DNA from: Antedon bifida
Taxonomy: Eukaryota > Echinodermata > Crinoidea > Comatulida > Antedonidae
Direction of reading: 5' to 3'
Assembly: GCA_963402885.1 (NCBI GenBank)
Contig: OY727096.1
Span: 12,133,820 to 12,197,819 of the forward strand
Length of the DNA: 64,000 nucleotides
Within the stretch, counting starts at the first letter, position 1. Each line of letters starts with the position of its first letter. The notes under the pieces are model-generated. The model ran no database searches. It saw only the letters and a list, made by a program, of their open reading frames with translations, and was not told the DNA's origin. The translations under genes were made by a program, and so were the position numbers. This document shows positions 1 to 9,929 of the stretch, piece after piece.

Positions 1-2106
1 TTTTCGAAAAAACTTTTCACACAAAAACATCAAAGAGCACAAAATAGCTTAATATCGTATTTAAAAACGTTTTAGACCATTTTGAGCATTTCGACAAAAA
101 TTTTTCACACAAAACATCAAAGTGTACAGAATAGCTTCAAATCGCATTTTGAGACGTTTTAGACCATTTTGTGATTTTCGAAAAAACTTGTTAACATAAA
201 AACACCAAAGTGCTTAGAATAGCTTCAAATCGCATTTGGAGACGTTTTAGACCATTTTGTGATTTTCGAAAAAACATGTTAACATAAAAACATCAAAGTG
301 TTCAGAATAGCTTCAAATCGCATTTGGAGACGTTTTAGACCATTTTGTGATTTTCGAAAAAACTTAGTTACACAAAAACACCAAAGTGCTTAGAATAGCT
401 TCAAATCGCATTTGGAGACGTTTTAGACCATTTTGTGATTTTCGAAAAAAGTTGTTAACATAAAAACATCAAAGTGTACAGAATAGCTTCATATCGCATT
501 TGGAGACGTTTTAGACCATTTTGTGATTTTCGAAAAAACTTGTTAACACAAAAACACCAAAGTGTACAGAATAGTTTCAAATCGCATTTGGAGACGTTTT
601 AGACCATTTTGTGATTTTCGAAAAAACTTTTCACACAAAAACATCAAAGTGTACAGAATAGCTTCAAATCGCATTTGGAGACGTTTTAGACCATTTTGTG
701 ATTTTCGAAAAAACTTGTTAACATAAAAACATCAAAGTGTACAGAATAGCTTCAAATCGCATTTGGAGACGTTTTAGACCATTTTGTGATTTTCGAAAAA
801 ACTTTTTAACACAAAAACACCAAAGTGCTTAGAATAGCTTCAAATCGCATTTGGAGACGTTTTAGACCATTTGGTGATTTTCGAAAAAACTTGTTAATAT
901 AAAAACATCAAAGTGTACAGAATAGCTTCAAATCGCAGTTGGAGACGTTTTAGACCATTTTGTGATTTTCGAAAAAACTTGTTAACATAAAAACATCAAA
1001 GTGTACAGAATAGCTTCAAATCGCATTTGGAGACGTTTTAGACCATTTTGTGATTTTCGAAAAAACTTTTCACACAAAAACATCAAAGAGCACAAAATAG
1101 CTTAATATCGTATTTAAAAACGTTTTAGACCATTTTGAGCATTTCGACAAAAATTTTTCACACAAAACATCAAAGTGTACAGAATAGCTTCAAATCGCAT
1201 TTTGAGACGTTTTAGACCATTTTGTGATTTTCGAAAAAACTTGTTAACATAAAAACACCAAAGTGCTTAGAATAGCTTCAAATCGCATTTGGAGACGTTT
1301 TAGACCATTTTGTGATTTTCGAAAAAACTTGTTAACATAAAAACATCAAAGTGTTCAGAATAGCTTCAAATCGCATTTGGAGACGTTTTAGACCATTTTG
1401 TTATTTTCGAAAAAACTTAGTTACACAAAAACACCAAAGTGCTTAGAATAGCTTCAAATCGCATTTGGAGACGTTTTAGACCATTTTGTGATTTTCGAAA
1501 AAAGTTGTTAACATAAAAACATCAAAGTGTACAGAATAGCTTCATATCGCATTTGGAGACGTTTTAGACCATTTTGTGATTTTCGAAAAAACTTGTTAAC
1601 ACAAAAACACCAAAGTGTACAGAATAGTTTCAAATCGCATTTGGAGACGTTTTAGACCATTTTGTGATTTTCGAAAAAACTTTTCACACAAAAACATCAA
1701 AGTGTACAGAATAGCTTCAAATCGCATTTGGAGACGTTTTAGACCATTTTGTGATTTTCGAAAAAACTTGTTAACATAAAAACATCAACGTGTACAGAAT
1801 AGCTTCAAATCGCATTTGGAGACGTTTTAGACCATTTTGTGATTTTCGAAAAAACTTTTCACACAAAAACATCAAAGAGCACAAAATAGCTTAGAATAGC
1901 TTCAAATCGCATTTGGAGACGTTTTAGACCATTTTGTTATTTTCGAAAAAACTTAGTTACACAAAAACACCAAAGTGCTTAGAATAGCTTCAAATCGCAT
2001 TTGGAGACGTTTTAGACCATTTTGTGATTTTCGAAAAAAGTTGTTAACATAAAAACATCAAAGTGTACAGAATAGCTTCATATCGCATTTGGAGACGTTT
2101 TAGACC
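1..2106. repeat. Higher-order repeat, ~1,053-bp unit (12 monomers)
   Basis: The ordered set of variant monomers starting at position 1 recurs from 1054. The AGAGCAC marker of the variant subtype lies at 34 and 1087, a lag of 1,053 bp, which is about 12 monomers. Near 1876 a chimeric monomer joins the AGAGCACAAAATAGC subtype directly to TTAGAATAGC, and a further rearranged unit follows from about 2119 (marker at 2137). Unequal exchange between units is the likely cause. Confidence 0.75.
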
Positions 2107-2750
2107 ATTTTGTGATTTTTCACACAAAACCATCAAAGAGCACAAAATAGCTTAATATCGTATTTAAAAACGTTTTAGACCATTTTGAGCATTTCGACAA
2201 AAATTTTTCACACAAAACATCAAAGTGTACAGAATAGCTTCAAATCGCATTTGGAGACGTTTTAGGCCATTTTGTGATTTTCGAAAAAACTTGTTAACAT
2301 AAAAACACCAAAGTGCTTAGAATAGCTTCAAATCGCATTTGGAGACGTTTTAGACCATTTTGTGATTTTCGAAAAAACTTGTTAACATAAAAACATCAAA
2401 GTGTTCAGAATAGCTTCAAATCACATTTGGAGACGTTTTAGACCATTTTGTGATTTTCGAAAAAACTTAGTTACACAAAAACACCAAAGTGCTTAGAATA
2501 GCTTCAAATCGCATTTGGAGACGTTTTAGACCATTTTGTGATTTTCGAAAAAAGTTGTTAACATAGAAACATCAAAGTGTACAGAATAGCTTCATATCGC
2601 ATTTGGAGACGTTTTAGACCATTTTGGGATTTTCGAAAAAACTTGTTAACATAAAAACACCAAAATGTACAGAATAGCTTCAAATCGCATTTGGAGACGT
2701 TTTAGACCATTTTGTGATTTTCGAAATAACTTGTTAACATAAAAACATCA

Positions 2751-2754
2751 AAGT
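2751..2754. repeat. Left target-site duplication (AAGT)
   Basis: AAGT directly precedes the first terminal base of the element and is repeated directly after its last base (10694-10697). The intact satellite reads CATCAAAGTGTACAG, so exactly 4 bp were duplicated on insertion. Confidence 0.9.
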
Positions 2755-2767
2755 CACAGCTGTTCCA
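2755..2767 (+). repeat. Left terminal inverted repeat
   Basis: CACAGCTGTTCCA, matching the reverse complement of 10681-10693 at all 13 positions. The first five bases, CACAG, equal the start of the V(D)J signal heptamer CACAGTG and resemble Transib ends. The similarity ends sharply at base 14. Confidence 0.95.
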
Positions 2768-2788
2768 TCATGTAATAAATATTAATAA

Positions 2789-2821
2789 AAGTCAAGCGCC
2801 CTCAATATTAGCAGACGACGC
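2789..2821 (+). promoter_or_regulatory. Left subterminal conserved block (probable transposase-binding site)
   Basis: AAGTCAAGCGCCCTCAA at 2789-2805 matches the right-end block (reverse complement of 10652-10668) at 13 of 17 bases, as AAGTCnnGCGCCnnCAA. A second word, ACGACGC at 2815-2821, matches the complement of 10638-10644. GC-rich words in AT-rich DNA, shared by both ends in the same order, suggest binding sites. From the 13-bp terminal repeat to the first block there are 21 bp here and 12 bp at the other end. The binding role is inferred. Confidence 0.65.
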
Positions 2822-2849
2822 TCGAGCAACGGCGCAAATTATGATTTTC

Positions 2850-2881
2850 GCTATCGATCGTATTTTCGCGAGATCGATAGC
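2850..2881. repeat. Subterminal hairpin (10-bp stem)
   Basis: GCTATCGATC at 2850-2859 pairs perfectly with GATCGATAGC at 2872-2881 around a 12-nt loop. It lies about 95 bp inside the left end with no counterpart seen at the right end. It could be a transposase or host-factor site, or part of the promoter region. Confidence 0.6.
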
Positions 2882-3011
2882 TATTTTTTTCACCTTGTAG
2901 TACTTATTAGTTTAATAATTCTTAACATACTGTTTTTGTTCAATATTAAATTCATTTGGTTAAAACATAAACATGTTATTGTTTGACCACGCTTAAAATA
3001 TAAAAAAATCT

Positions 3012-3018
3012 TATAAAG
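3012..3018 (+). promoter_or_regulatory. Possible TATA box of the transposase gene
   Basis: TATAAAG lies 35 bp before the first possible ATG (3047) and 53 bp before the better-context ATG (3065). The surrounding 2882-3046 stretch is AT-rich and non-coding. In DNA this AT-rich the match is weak evidence, and a non-coding first exon further upstream is possible. Confidence 0.35.
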
Positions 3019-3046
3019 CAGATTTTAATCACATTTAGTACAGTAC

Positions 3047-3093
3047 ATGAAACCAGGAAATACTATGGCTAGCGCTACAAATAGTAAACAAAC
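3047..3093 (+). CDS. Exon 1: short N-terminal leader
   Basis: Codes residues 1-15 plus two bases of codon 16, then donor GTAAGT. It joins in frame to exon 2, giving a Thr codon followed by EEQFHERAIDS. That run resembles the segment before the first N-terminal Cys pair of RAG1. The peptide itself has no recognisable motif. Confidence 0.6.
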
Positions 3094-6000
3094 GTAAGTG
3101 AACAAAAATGATCGTATTATTTTACTGTTTTTGTTTAAATGTAATTTTTTGTAGATAAACAGCAAATATTATGTAAAACAAAATTTGTATATGATTCAAT
3201 TGAGCAAAGGTTTAAATAGAGTTGCTGGTTAGAAACCTGGTAAAATCCCGTAATGTGCAACCCTTTTTTATACGATCAGCGTATCGGCGATTTCAGCGGA
3301 GCGCTCAGGCCTAGGTGATGACCGCGACAAGAGCGGTATAGGTGGGGGCCTAGGATGACGCTAGGCCCAACGCTAGAAAATTTGATATTTACTATTATTA
3401 AAACATAGTTATTTGTTTTTTTTCTAGGCCTACAGTTTGGCATTATTTATTGTTGACAAAATAAAATTATTATTTAGATTTTAGAATATTATAAATATAA
3501 TTAAATATTAATAATACTACTAGCCTATATGCCTAGACCAGTCTGACAGTGTAGGCATGATAGTATATTATAGGCATAGCATATAACTAATTAGTTATAA
3601 CTAATAATACGAAACCCAACATTGCACTGTTGCGCCCAATTGTTTTTTTTTTAAATTCATAGATTGATGATATAATTTTTTTACAGGGAGGAGCAGTTTC
3701 ATGAGAGGGCTATAGACTCCATCTGTCATTGCTGTGGTAAAAAAATTAAAGAAAATGAAAAAAAGTATAAAAGTGAGAATATGAAAATTCAACTACAAAT
3801 AAATGACATACATTTTGAATGGATCTGTTCAACATGTCACTCAAAAGTTATTAAAGGACAGACCATATCACCATTTTTTCAATTAGCTAAATTACATACA
3901 TCGAAATGCCTTGCTTGCTACTTATTGAGGCAGCAATTGAGACCAGGAAGACGGTTGAAACAATACAAGTTTCCTGATTCCCGTAACATTAGGGGAAATT
4001 TTGTATCGGCACAAAGCGAACTCGCTTTAAATCGCCAATATCGTATTTTTGATGATGCTGATAATATATACGAATGCAATGTTTGTGGCAATCTACTTTC
4101 TGTTGACAGTATACAGACACCGTGTCAACATTTCTATTGCAATTTCTGCATACAGAAAGTCTTTAAGGCAGTTGGAAGAGGAGAAATTGAATGCTTCAGT
4201 TGTGACAACGTATTGACCCCTCACAACATTCAGTCAATTCCACCAATTGTGGAACAGTCCATTTTAAAGGTGCCTCTAAAATGCACTAACTGCAATCTGA
4301 AGCTGGTGCTAGCTGAAACAGAAAGCCACTTTTGTAAATCTATAAAGGAACAAGCATTTGCAACGATTGTGAATGCTGTTAAAGAAATAAGTGCGACAAC
4401 AAATCAAGTACATGTGTATCCAGCAGAACTAAAGAACATGGCACATGGCCTTGTGAGAAAAGAAATAGTTGATGGGAAAATGTCCCTCACAACTCAAGGA
4501 CGAGTAAGTTTTACAGCCAACTTGATATAAATAAACACAAAGATGTACATTAAAAAACATTAATAAATTGTAATTCATAAATTTATTTTAATCAATGTAC
4601 ATATAAAAATATAACATGTATACAGTACTGTAGTAAATGAAAAAAAAACTCTTTATATACAGTAATAAAGTCTATACAAATATACAGGCTGGCAAATACA
4701 GTATATATTATATCATTTTATATTATAATTAATAGTAATGATGAATATATTTATGTTTTTCAAATTCAGCCACTAAAACTTGTCACCGAGACAATAGCCT
4801 CACCACCACCAGCCATTCCAATCAATTTCGCTTATCCCCAAATGGATGCCAAAAAATGCCTAGCAGTGATGAACAAATGCAGAATAAACTGGAGTCAACA
4901 ACGGGCGCTGCGGAGGTATGTAAATTATAATAGTTATAATAATTGTTATCCAAACTAATGATAACCCAGTCAGTAAGTAAATGCAGTATTTTCTTTTTCA
5001 GATTCTGTCCAGGTTTATTTGCATCAGAGCGCAAAATGCGAATATGTCAAGAAGAGATTGTAGGCGATTACCTAAGAAAATCCTTAGAATACATGTTTCT
5101 AAAGAGAGACTGTGCTACCTCTATCGGAGGGCTGGTGCTAGAAGAGGTAGCAGTCGTACGACTAACAAAGATTAAAGAACTTGTATACGACTACTTGAAT
5201 AAATATGACATGTAGGTTTTTCATAGGATTAATTTTTCAATTGTATTTATTTAAATCCATAAAATAAAAAACACATTTAGTTTTGAAAGGATAAAATACA
5301 TAAATTACAAAAATGTCTTGCTTTCTACACTACATTTTTATAATTATATGCTATTTTAGGTCAGATGAACTCACCTTCAATAGGCCTAATGACGAGATCT
5401 TTATCAAATTTGGTGGTGATAAGGGTGGTGACACCACCAAATTCGAATTGCAAATTTGTGGTTTGGAAAAGCCGAACGCCCTGCAGAACATCATCGTGAT
5501 TCTGATATTTCAAGCCCCAGACCTTACCATCAACATAGAAAAGGGACTAAACTTAGTGATCGATGAGGTCATGGAATTAGATGGAAGTCAGTGGGTCTCA
5601 CCCAAAACAAAGAGGTAATGTACTGTATAGCAGAACAATTAATCCAAAATATATAGGTGATGGTATAATTGTTATAAAACCTAGTGTATGTTATGGTTAT
5701 AATTTACTCATATTGCAGAACTCATAACATCAGGCTCTTTTGTTTTGGGGACTACGACTTTTTATCCCGAATATATGGACTGGTTGGCCCCAATGGTGAG
5801 TAAATAATTGCGAGTTAATAAATATTTAATTGTATTGTTGAAACTTCCTTGGACAATTTTTTGTTATGGGATTTTCATGTGCTGTATAATTTAGAATTTT
5901 AAAAAACTATACTTTAAATCCCTGCTAAAAATATTAAGTATTGCCTTTTTATTTTTTTATTAAAATGCATCTTTAACTAAGATGTTTTAGCTGTGTTTTT

Positions 6001-8051
6001 CCTATAGGCAAATACAGTTGCATCTACTGCTATTGCAACCAGGATGATATAAAGCAAAACAGGGCACCTCAGAGCAGCAGATGCCTGAAATCGTATAATC
6101 GCGATTTTAAGTCATTTGTAGACCATGGCCAAGACATAAAGAAAAGCAAGCTGGTGTCAAATAGTGTAATTAGACCTTACATGGTCAACATTGAGTTAAA
6201 CAGGGTAAGCGAATTAGTCGTTAGTTGAACAGTTAAATAGAATTTTAGTTATGACATTTTGCAACAGTGAGTTTTGATTTGCATGTCCTCTAATCGACAC
6301 AACATGTACAGTATAATAAATCCATTTTTTAGCTGGTTGAAGCATCAACCTATTTGATGCATGTGCAAAGTGTTGACATGGTGGACATGCAAATTGTTTA
6401 AAAATTAAAACAAAAAAATAACAATCATAATATAGCATGCATACCTTTGTTTGTCAGTGTAATTAATTCCAAGTAATAAAATTATATTTTCCAGGTATCC
6501 ATTCCAGCTTTGCACATATCGCTTGGTCTATTTAAAAAAATGTATGACATGCTGGAAAAGGACATACATAACCTGGACCTCATCATTTTTAATATGAGAC
6601 AGGATGCATCCAATCAAATATATGAGGGTGAATTGCTTTTTTTTAAACCAGAAATTTAAATCTGTTGCCATCTTCCTTTGTAAATGCTTGACTAAATAAA
6701 TTTAAAATCTATTATTCCAGGTGAATTTTTACCAGACTTTGACAAAAAAGTAGCTGAAGCCACATCCAATCGAAACTCTTGTGCAGAAAAAATTAAGTCT
6801 TTGGATGCAGAAATTGATGAGTTGCGCAACCAACTCTCATTGTCACTTGTTCAACGTGAATATAATGCGGATACCATTTCACAGCTTGGACACCAGATCA
6901 ATCTAAAAGATCAAGAAGTTAAAGACTTGGTAAATATAAATACAATGTAGTTAATTAAAATGGATTCAATTAAACGCTTTTAATACACATTTTATATTTC
7001 CTAATAGCGTACTTCATTAAACAGCGACCTAAAATTTGGAACTGGACCTCTTGCGACGCAAATGGATGAAATTCTACGGAAAAACAAAATTCCTCGCCAA
7101 CAATACCATGGAAAGAGTTTTGTTGGAAATCATGTATATAGAGCCTGTAAAGTAAGTGTTTACATTGTCATAGAAGATTGATTAATAATAATAATTTCGA
7201 AATACAATGCTCCTTCAATCATTATTTGGAATTAGTCAAGTTCAATTTTTATATAACTGATATTGAAAGAATGTGAATATGCCAGTGATTTTTATCTTTC
7301 CTGATGTGCTTGTGTTTCTAAGTTTCACTTACCTTGGTAAAAGGCTTCCTACTTTCTAGGAGTTTTATCAGATAATCAATATTGTTTTGAAAACACTTGC
7401 TGATGTTGCCATTTTGTTGTTGTTTCAGTTTAATATAATAGACAAACTTATGGATGGAGTTGAAGTTACACTCAAGCAACAACTAAATCACTGCCCTGAA
7501 CACTGCAAGAATCTGTTGAAGATCAAGATACAGAAGATACGTCAATCATTTACACCTGTGTTTAACACATTCAGTAAAGTACATGCCTGCATAAACCATA
7601 CTAGATGTATTGATGATGCAGAAATTGATGGATATGGTAAGCTAACAAAAATGCTTTATTATTGGCAATTTATATTACAAAATTGTACACAAATTTATCG
7701 TAACAAATTTTCATTTATAACTAATTAAACTTCAATACAGAAAATGCAATAAACAAGTTCTCAAAAGAGTACAGACGAATAGCACCAGGGGTCATACAAC
7801 CCAAGCTCCACATGCTGGAACATCATGCCATTCCATTCATGAGGGAGTGGGGAGTCGGAATAGGTCTTTTATCAGAACAAGGAGGAGAGCTCATACACGC
7901 GGAATTCAATCGACGTAAAAGGGCTGTTTATGGGATCCGCAGCAATTTGGACCAATTGATGTCGATGATGACATCACATTTAGTGTTCACTTCACCTGAA
8001 ATTCAGCATGAAGTTACCCAACCTAAGAAATGCAGGAAAGATGAAGAATGA
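3047..8051 (+). CDS. RAG1L: RAG1-like transposase, 12 exons, 917 aa predicted
   Basis: Predicted join: 3047-3093, 3687-4503, 4770-4915, 5002-5211, 5360-5614, 5719-5795, 6008-6204, 6495-6627, 6721-6929, 7008-7151, 7429-7636, 7741-8051. Exons total 2,754 nt; every intron is GT-AG and every junction keeps frame. The protein would cut and paste the surrounding element. Domains in order: Cys pairs at 29/32, 63/66 and 90/93; RING finger 146-188; Cys/His finger 215-232; helical linker; RNase H-type core with D427, D505 and E864 as likely acidic residues. A CxxC (522/525), SIxALH (585-590), a coiled coil (about 650-697), a GN motif (737-738) and HxxxHH (838-843) accompany them. Order and spacing follow RAG1 (about 1,040 aa); for example CxxC to ALH is about 65 residues in both. 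An in-frame TAA precedes 3047, which is the first ATG, but ATG 3065 has the better context (A at -3, G at +4). No disabling mutation is seen. Exon borders are predicted, not proven. Confidence 0.85.
3094..3686 (+). other. Intron 1 (593 bp), no gene
   Basis: Bounded by GTAAGT and a T-rich tract ending TTACAG. It contains a locally GC-rich patch at about 3270-3375, with AGGCCTAGG, GGGGGCCTAGG and GCTAGGCCC words like those at 9930-10076. The remainder is AT-rich. No coding region or RNA gene can be supported here. Confidence 0.65.
3687..4503 (+). CDS. Exon 2: RAG1-type N-terminal zinc clusters, RING and following finger
   Basis: Residues 16-288. Cys pairs at C29/C32 and C63/C66, then H86 with C90/C93 (HTSKCLAC), echo the Cys/His clusters of the vertebrate RAG1 N-terminal domain. 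A RING finger follows with C146, C149, C162, H164, C167, C170, C185 and C188; its spacing C-x2-C-x12-C-x-H-x2-C-x2-C is one residue longer than in RAG1. C215, C218, H230 and C232 make a further finger where RAG1 has its ZFA finger. In RAG1 the RING acts as a ubiquitin ligase and dimerisation region; the same role here is inferred. The frame stays open past the donor to a stop at 4528-4530. Confidence 0.9.
4770..4915 (+). CDS. Exon 3: linker before the catalytic core
   Basis: Residues 289-336 plus two bases, between TTCAG and GTATGT. It begins with a Pro-rich stretch (SPPPAIP) and ends with a basic helix-like segment (SQQRALRR) that continues into exon 4. It sits where RAG1 carries its DNA-end-binding region, but I see no GGRPR nonamer-binding motif. 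Confidence 0.75.
5002..5211 (+). CDS. Exon 4: helical region before the first catalytic Asp
   Basis: Residues 337-406 plus two bases of 407. Predicted mainly helical and charged, with KIKELVYDYLNKYD near its end. Donor GTAGGT lies directly before an in-frame TAG, so splicing is needed to continue. The position matches the pre-RNase H helices of RAG1, although side-by-side similarity is weak. Confidence 0.8.
5360..5614 (+). CDS. Exon 5: first catalytic Asp region
   Basis: Residues 407-491. FGGDKGGDTTKFELQ places D427 at the end of a beta strand, in the position of RAG1 D600. KPN at 444-446 lies where RAG1 has KPN just before E649, and a hydrophobic strand (IIVILIF) follows as in RAG1. The residue aligned with E649 itself is not Glu. 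Confidence 0.85.
5719..5795 (+). CDS. Exon 6: second catalytic Asp
   Basis: Residues 492-517. FGDYDFLSRIYGL aligns with the GYD region of RAG1 around D708, making D505 the best match; D503 is the alternative. The exon ends one base into the Gly codon that starts the zinc-binding stretch. Confidence 0.85.
6008..6204 (+). CDS. Exon 7: CxxC zinc motif of the core
   Basis: Residues 519-583. GKYSCIYCYC has C522 and C525, 17 residues after D505; RAG1 has its CxxC at 727/730, about 19 residues after D708. A third Cys (C527) is extra. A basic, polar segment follows, with a cluster of Lys at 567-570. Confidence 0.85.
6205..6494 (+). other. Intron 7 (290 bp)
   Basis: GTAAGC to TTCCAG. AT-rich, no motif recognised. 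A 74-codon open frame on the opposite strand here has no family signature and ignores the gene structure. Confidence 0.7.
6495..6627 (+). CDS. Exon 8: SIxALH motif region
   Basis: Residues 584-627. VSIPALHISLG matches the SIDALHCDIG stretch of RAG1, giving H590 where RAG1 has an active-site His. The distance from C525 to H590 (65 residues) equals the RAG1 spacing closely. An amphipathic helix (LFKKMYDMLEKD) follows, as in RAG1. Confidence 0.82.
6721..6929 (+). CDS. Exon 9: coiled-coil insert in the core
   Basis: Residues 628-697. Heptad hydrophobics I652, L655, I659, L662 and L666, then I680, L683, I687, V694 and L697, indicate a coiled coil with one break. I know of no matching coiled coil at this point in vertebrate RAG1. 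It may serve dimerisation. Confidence 0.78.
7008..7151 (+). CDS. Exon 10: GN motif region
   Basis: Residues 698-745, in phase 0 at both ends. YHGKSFVGNHVYRACK corresponds to the MNGNFARKL stretch of RAG1, with G737-N738 as the shared pair. Confidence 0.82.
7429..7636 (+). CDS. Exon 11: helical region between GN motif and catalytic Glu
   Basis: Residues 746-814. Acceptor TTTCAG, donor GTAAGC. Contains Cys/His residues in CPEHC and HACINHTRC that could add metal ligands; the RAG1 helical insertion domain also has a Cys-rich stretch here. An open frame beginning at 7387 in the preceding intron is incidental. Confidence 0.8.
7741..8051 (+). CDS. Exon 12: zinc His pair, catalytic Glu and C-terminus
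   Basis: Residues 815-917 and TGA. KLHMLEHHAIPF gives H838 and H842/H843, the counterpart of RAG1 H937/H942. LLSEQGGELIHAEFNRR then matches the SEGNESGNKLFRR stretch of RAG1, making E864 the likely third acidic residue; E860 is the conserved first Glu. The protein ends in a short basic-acidic tail without the longer C-terminus of vertebrate RAG1. Confidence 0.88.
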
Positions 8052-8060
8052 TGTGTGTAT

Positions 8061-9826
8061 GACAATGAATTAGAAGTTGAATGTAAAAAAATGTAATACC
8101 TGTCATAATAATAGAATATTAGAATATACAGTATATATTATTACTGTAACACCCTAAATAATATGGTTAATATTATCTTGGATAGTTACAGTATTATTAT
8201 ATATTTGTACAAACATTCATGACAAGAATCAAATAGTAGTTTGTTTTTTAATTGCACTTTATAATTAATATACATACTAACCATTCAGTGATAATACGAT
8301 TAATACTGTTATGTTAATGTTGCAGTTGACCATTTTCTTTCATCTCTGACATGGGCTGTCCTTGATGAGATGTCGGTTAATGCAGTGCTTTTTTAATCGC
8401 TAATGTTCACGTTAGCTGTTAACATTTAATTTGTTATTACATGATCATCATAGCGAATTGATACTGTAGAAAATAATAATAACAAAAATGTTAATTATCA
8501 TTAATGATAAATTGTACTGTATCAACAGCATGCACTTCTAGAAAATTGAACATGACAATGAATTAGAAGTTGATGTAAAAAAATGTAATACCTGTCATAA
8601 TAATAAAAAAATATATATAATATTATTATTAACATCCTAAATAATATGGTTAATATTATCTTGGATAGTTACAGTATTATTATATATTTGTACAAATATT
8701 CATGACAAGAATCAAATAGTAGTTTGTTTTTTAATTGCACTTTATAATTAATATACATACTAACCATTCAGTGATAATACGATTAATACTGTTATGTTAA
8801 TGTTGCAGTTGACCATTTTCTTTCATCTCTGACATGGGCTGTCCTTGATGAGATGTCGGTTAATGCAGTGCATTTTTAATCGCTAATGTTCACGTTAGCT
8901 GTTAACATTTAATTTGTTATTACATGATCATCATAGCGAATTGATACTGTAGAAAATAATAATAACAAAAATGTTAATTATCATTAATGATAAATTGTAC
9001 TGTATCAACAGCATGCACTTCTAGAAAATTGAACATGACAATGAATTAGAAGTTGATGTAAAAAAATGTAATACCTGTCATAATAATAAAAAAATATATA
9101 TAATATTATTATTAACATCCTAAATAATATGGTTAATATTATCTTGGATAGTTACAGTATTATTATATATTTGTACAAATATTCATGACAAGAATCAAAT
9201 AGTTGTTTGTTTTATTAATTGCACTTTATAATTAATATACATACTAACCATTCAGTGATAATACGATTAATACTGTTATGTTAACGTTGCAGTTGACCAT
9301 TTTCTTTCATCTCTGACATGGGCTGTCCTTGATGAGATGTCGGTTAATGCAGTGTTTTTTGATGAGTAAAGAAAATAAACAATAAATTAATATGAATGCA
9401 AAAAAAAATGTTGTAATTGGAAAATTTAAAATGTAATTTTCATGTTACATTACAATACAGTACTTAATAATTAATCGCTAATGTTCATTTTTCTGTTATC
9501 CGTTATGTTAGCTGTTAACTTTTAACTTGTTATTACATAATGGCTGCGAATTGATACTGTGGAAAATAATAATAACAAAAATGTTAATTATCATTAATAA
9601 TGATAAATTGTACTGTATCAACAGCATGCACTTCTAGAAAATTGAACATGACAATGATAATGTCAGAAGTTGATGTAAAAAAATGTAATACCTGTCATAA
9701 TGAATAAAATATATATAATATTATTATTAACATCCTAAATAATATGGTTAATATTATCTTGGATAGTTACAGTATCAAACAAGAATCAAATAGTTGTTTG
9801 TTTTTTTAATTGCACTTTGTATCTTA
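8061..9826. repeat. Tandem repeat, ~485-bp unit, about 3.5 copies
   Basis: Unit starts (GACAATGA) at 8061, 8554, 9037 and 9650, giving lengths of 493, 483 and 613 bp plus a partial copy. Units 1 and 2 are nearly identical. Unit 3 carries about 130 extra bases from about 9357, between GTTAATGCAGTG and TAATCGCTAATG. The last copy has an internal deletion and fades after AATTGCACTTT near 9819. The first unit begins 9 bp after the stop codon, so it forms the 3' untranslated region. Confidence 0.9.
8602..8607 (+). terminator. Possible polyadenylation signal
   Basis: First AATAAA after the stop codon, about 550 bp downstream, in the second tandem unit. The first unit has AATAGA at the matching place. 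The signal recurs in the third unit (about 9085), so alternative ends are possible. Weak evidence in AT-rich DNA. Confidence 0.3.
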
Positions 9827-9929
9827 TATTATTCTTATTCTATTAGTATTAAATTAGGTACACCAGTCATTAGGCCTATTTAAGTATTATTTGTGTATTA
9901 TGTTAACATTGCATGGAAGAAATGTATTT

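Larger units (their letters stand above)
1..2754. repeat. Left satellite array, ~88-bp monomer
   Basis: Head-to-tail satellite with a basic period of 88 bp (for example GACGTTTTAG starts at 241 and again at 329). Each monomer carries CGTTTTAGACC, then the palindrome TTTTCGAAAA, then often GTTAAC, then CATCAAAGTGTACAGAATAG. A second subtype has AAAGAGCACAAAATAGC, TTAATATCG and TTTAAAAACG. No gene is visible. The array stops at 2754, inside a monomer, where the transposon begins. Confidence 0.97.

Noticed and set aside
1..2754. CRISPR-like array
   Set aside because: Repeats are contiguous 88-bp monomers with no unique spacers, in a eukaryotic context with spliced genes.
3227..3237. GGTTAGAAACC, resembling a tRNA/SINE B box
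   Set aside because: No convincing A box at the right distance, no cloverleaf and no SINE tail.
3601..3792. Minus-strand 63-codon frame over intron 1 and exon 2
   Set aside because: Opposite strand of a well-supported exon and its polypyrimidine tract; the product is a low-complexity Phe/Ile run.
4822..5175. Minus-strand 70-codon frame and a 64-codon frame shifted relative to exon 4
   Set aside because: Both overlap exons 3-4 of the RAG1-like gene in the wrong strand or frame; only the exon frame continues the conserved protein.
6214..6438. Minus-strand 74-codon frame
   Set aside because: Lies wholly in intron 7, with no recognisable domain and no supporting signals.
8340..8390. Hammerhead or C/D RNA candidate around CTTGATGAGATGTCGG in the tandem unit
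   Set aside because: The invariant CTGATGA core is altered (TTGATGA), and no matching GAAA or correctly ordered C and D boxes with a closing stem were seen.
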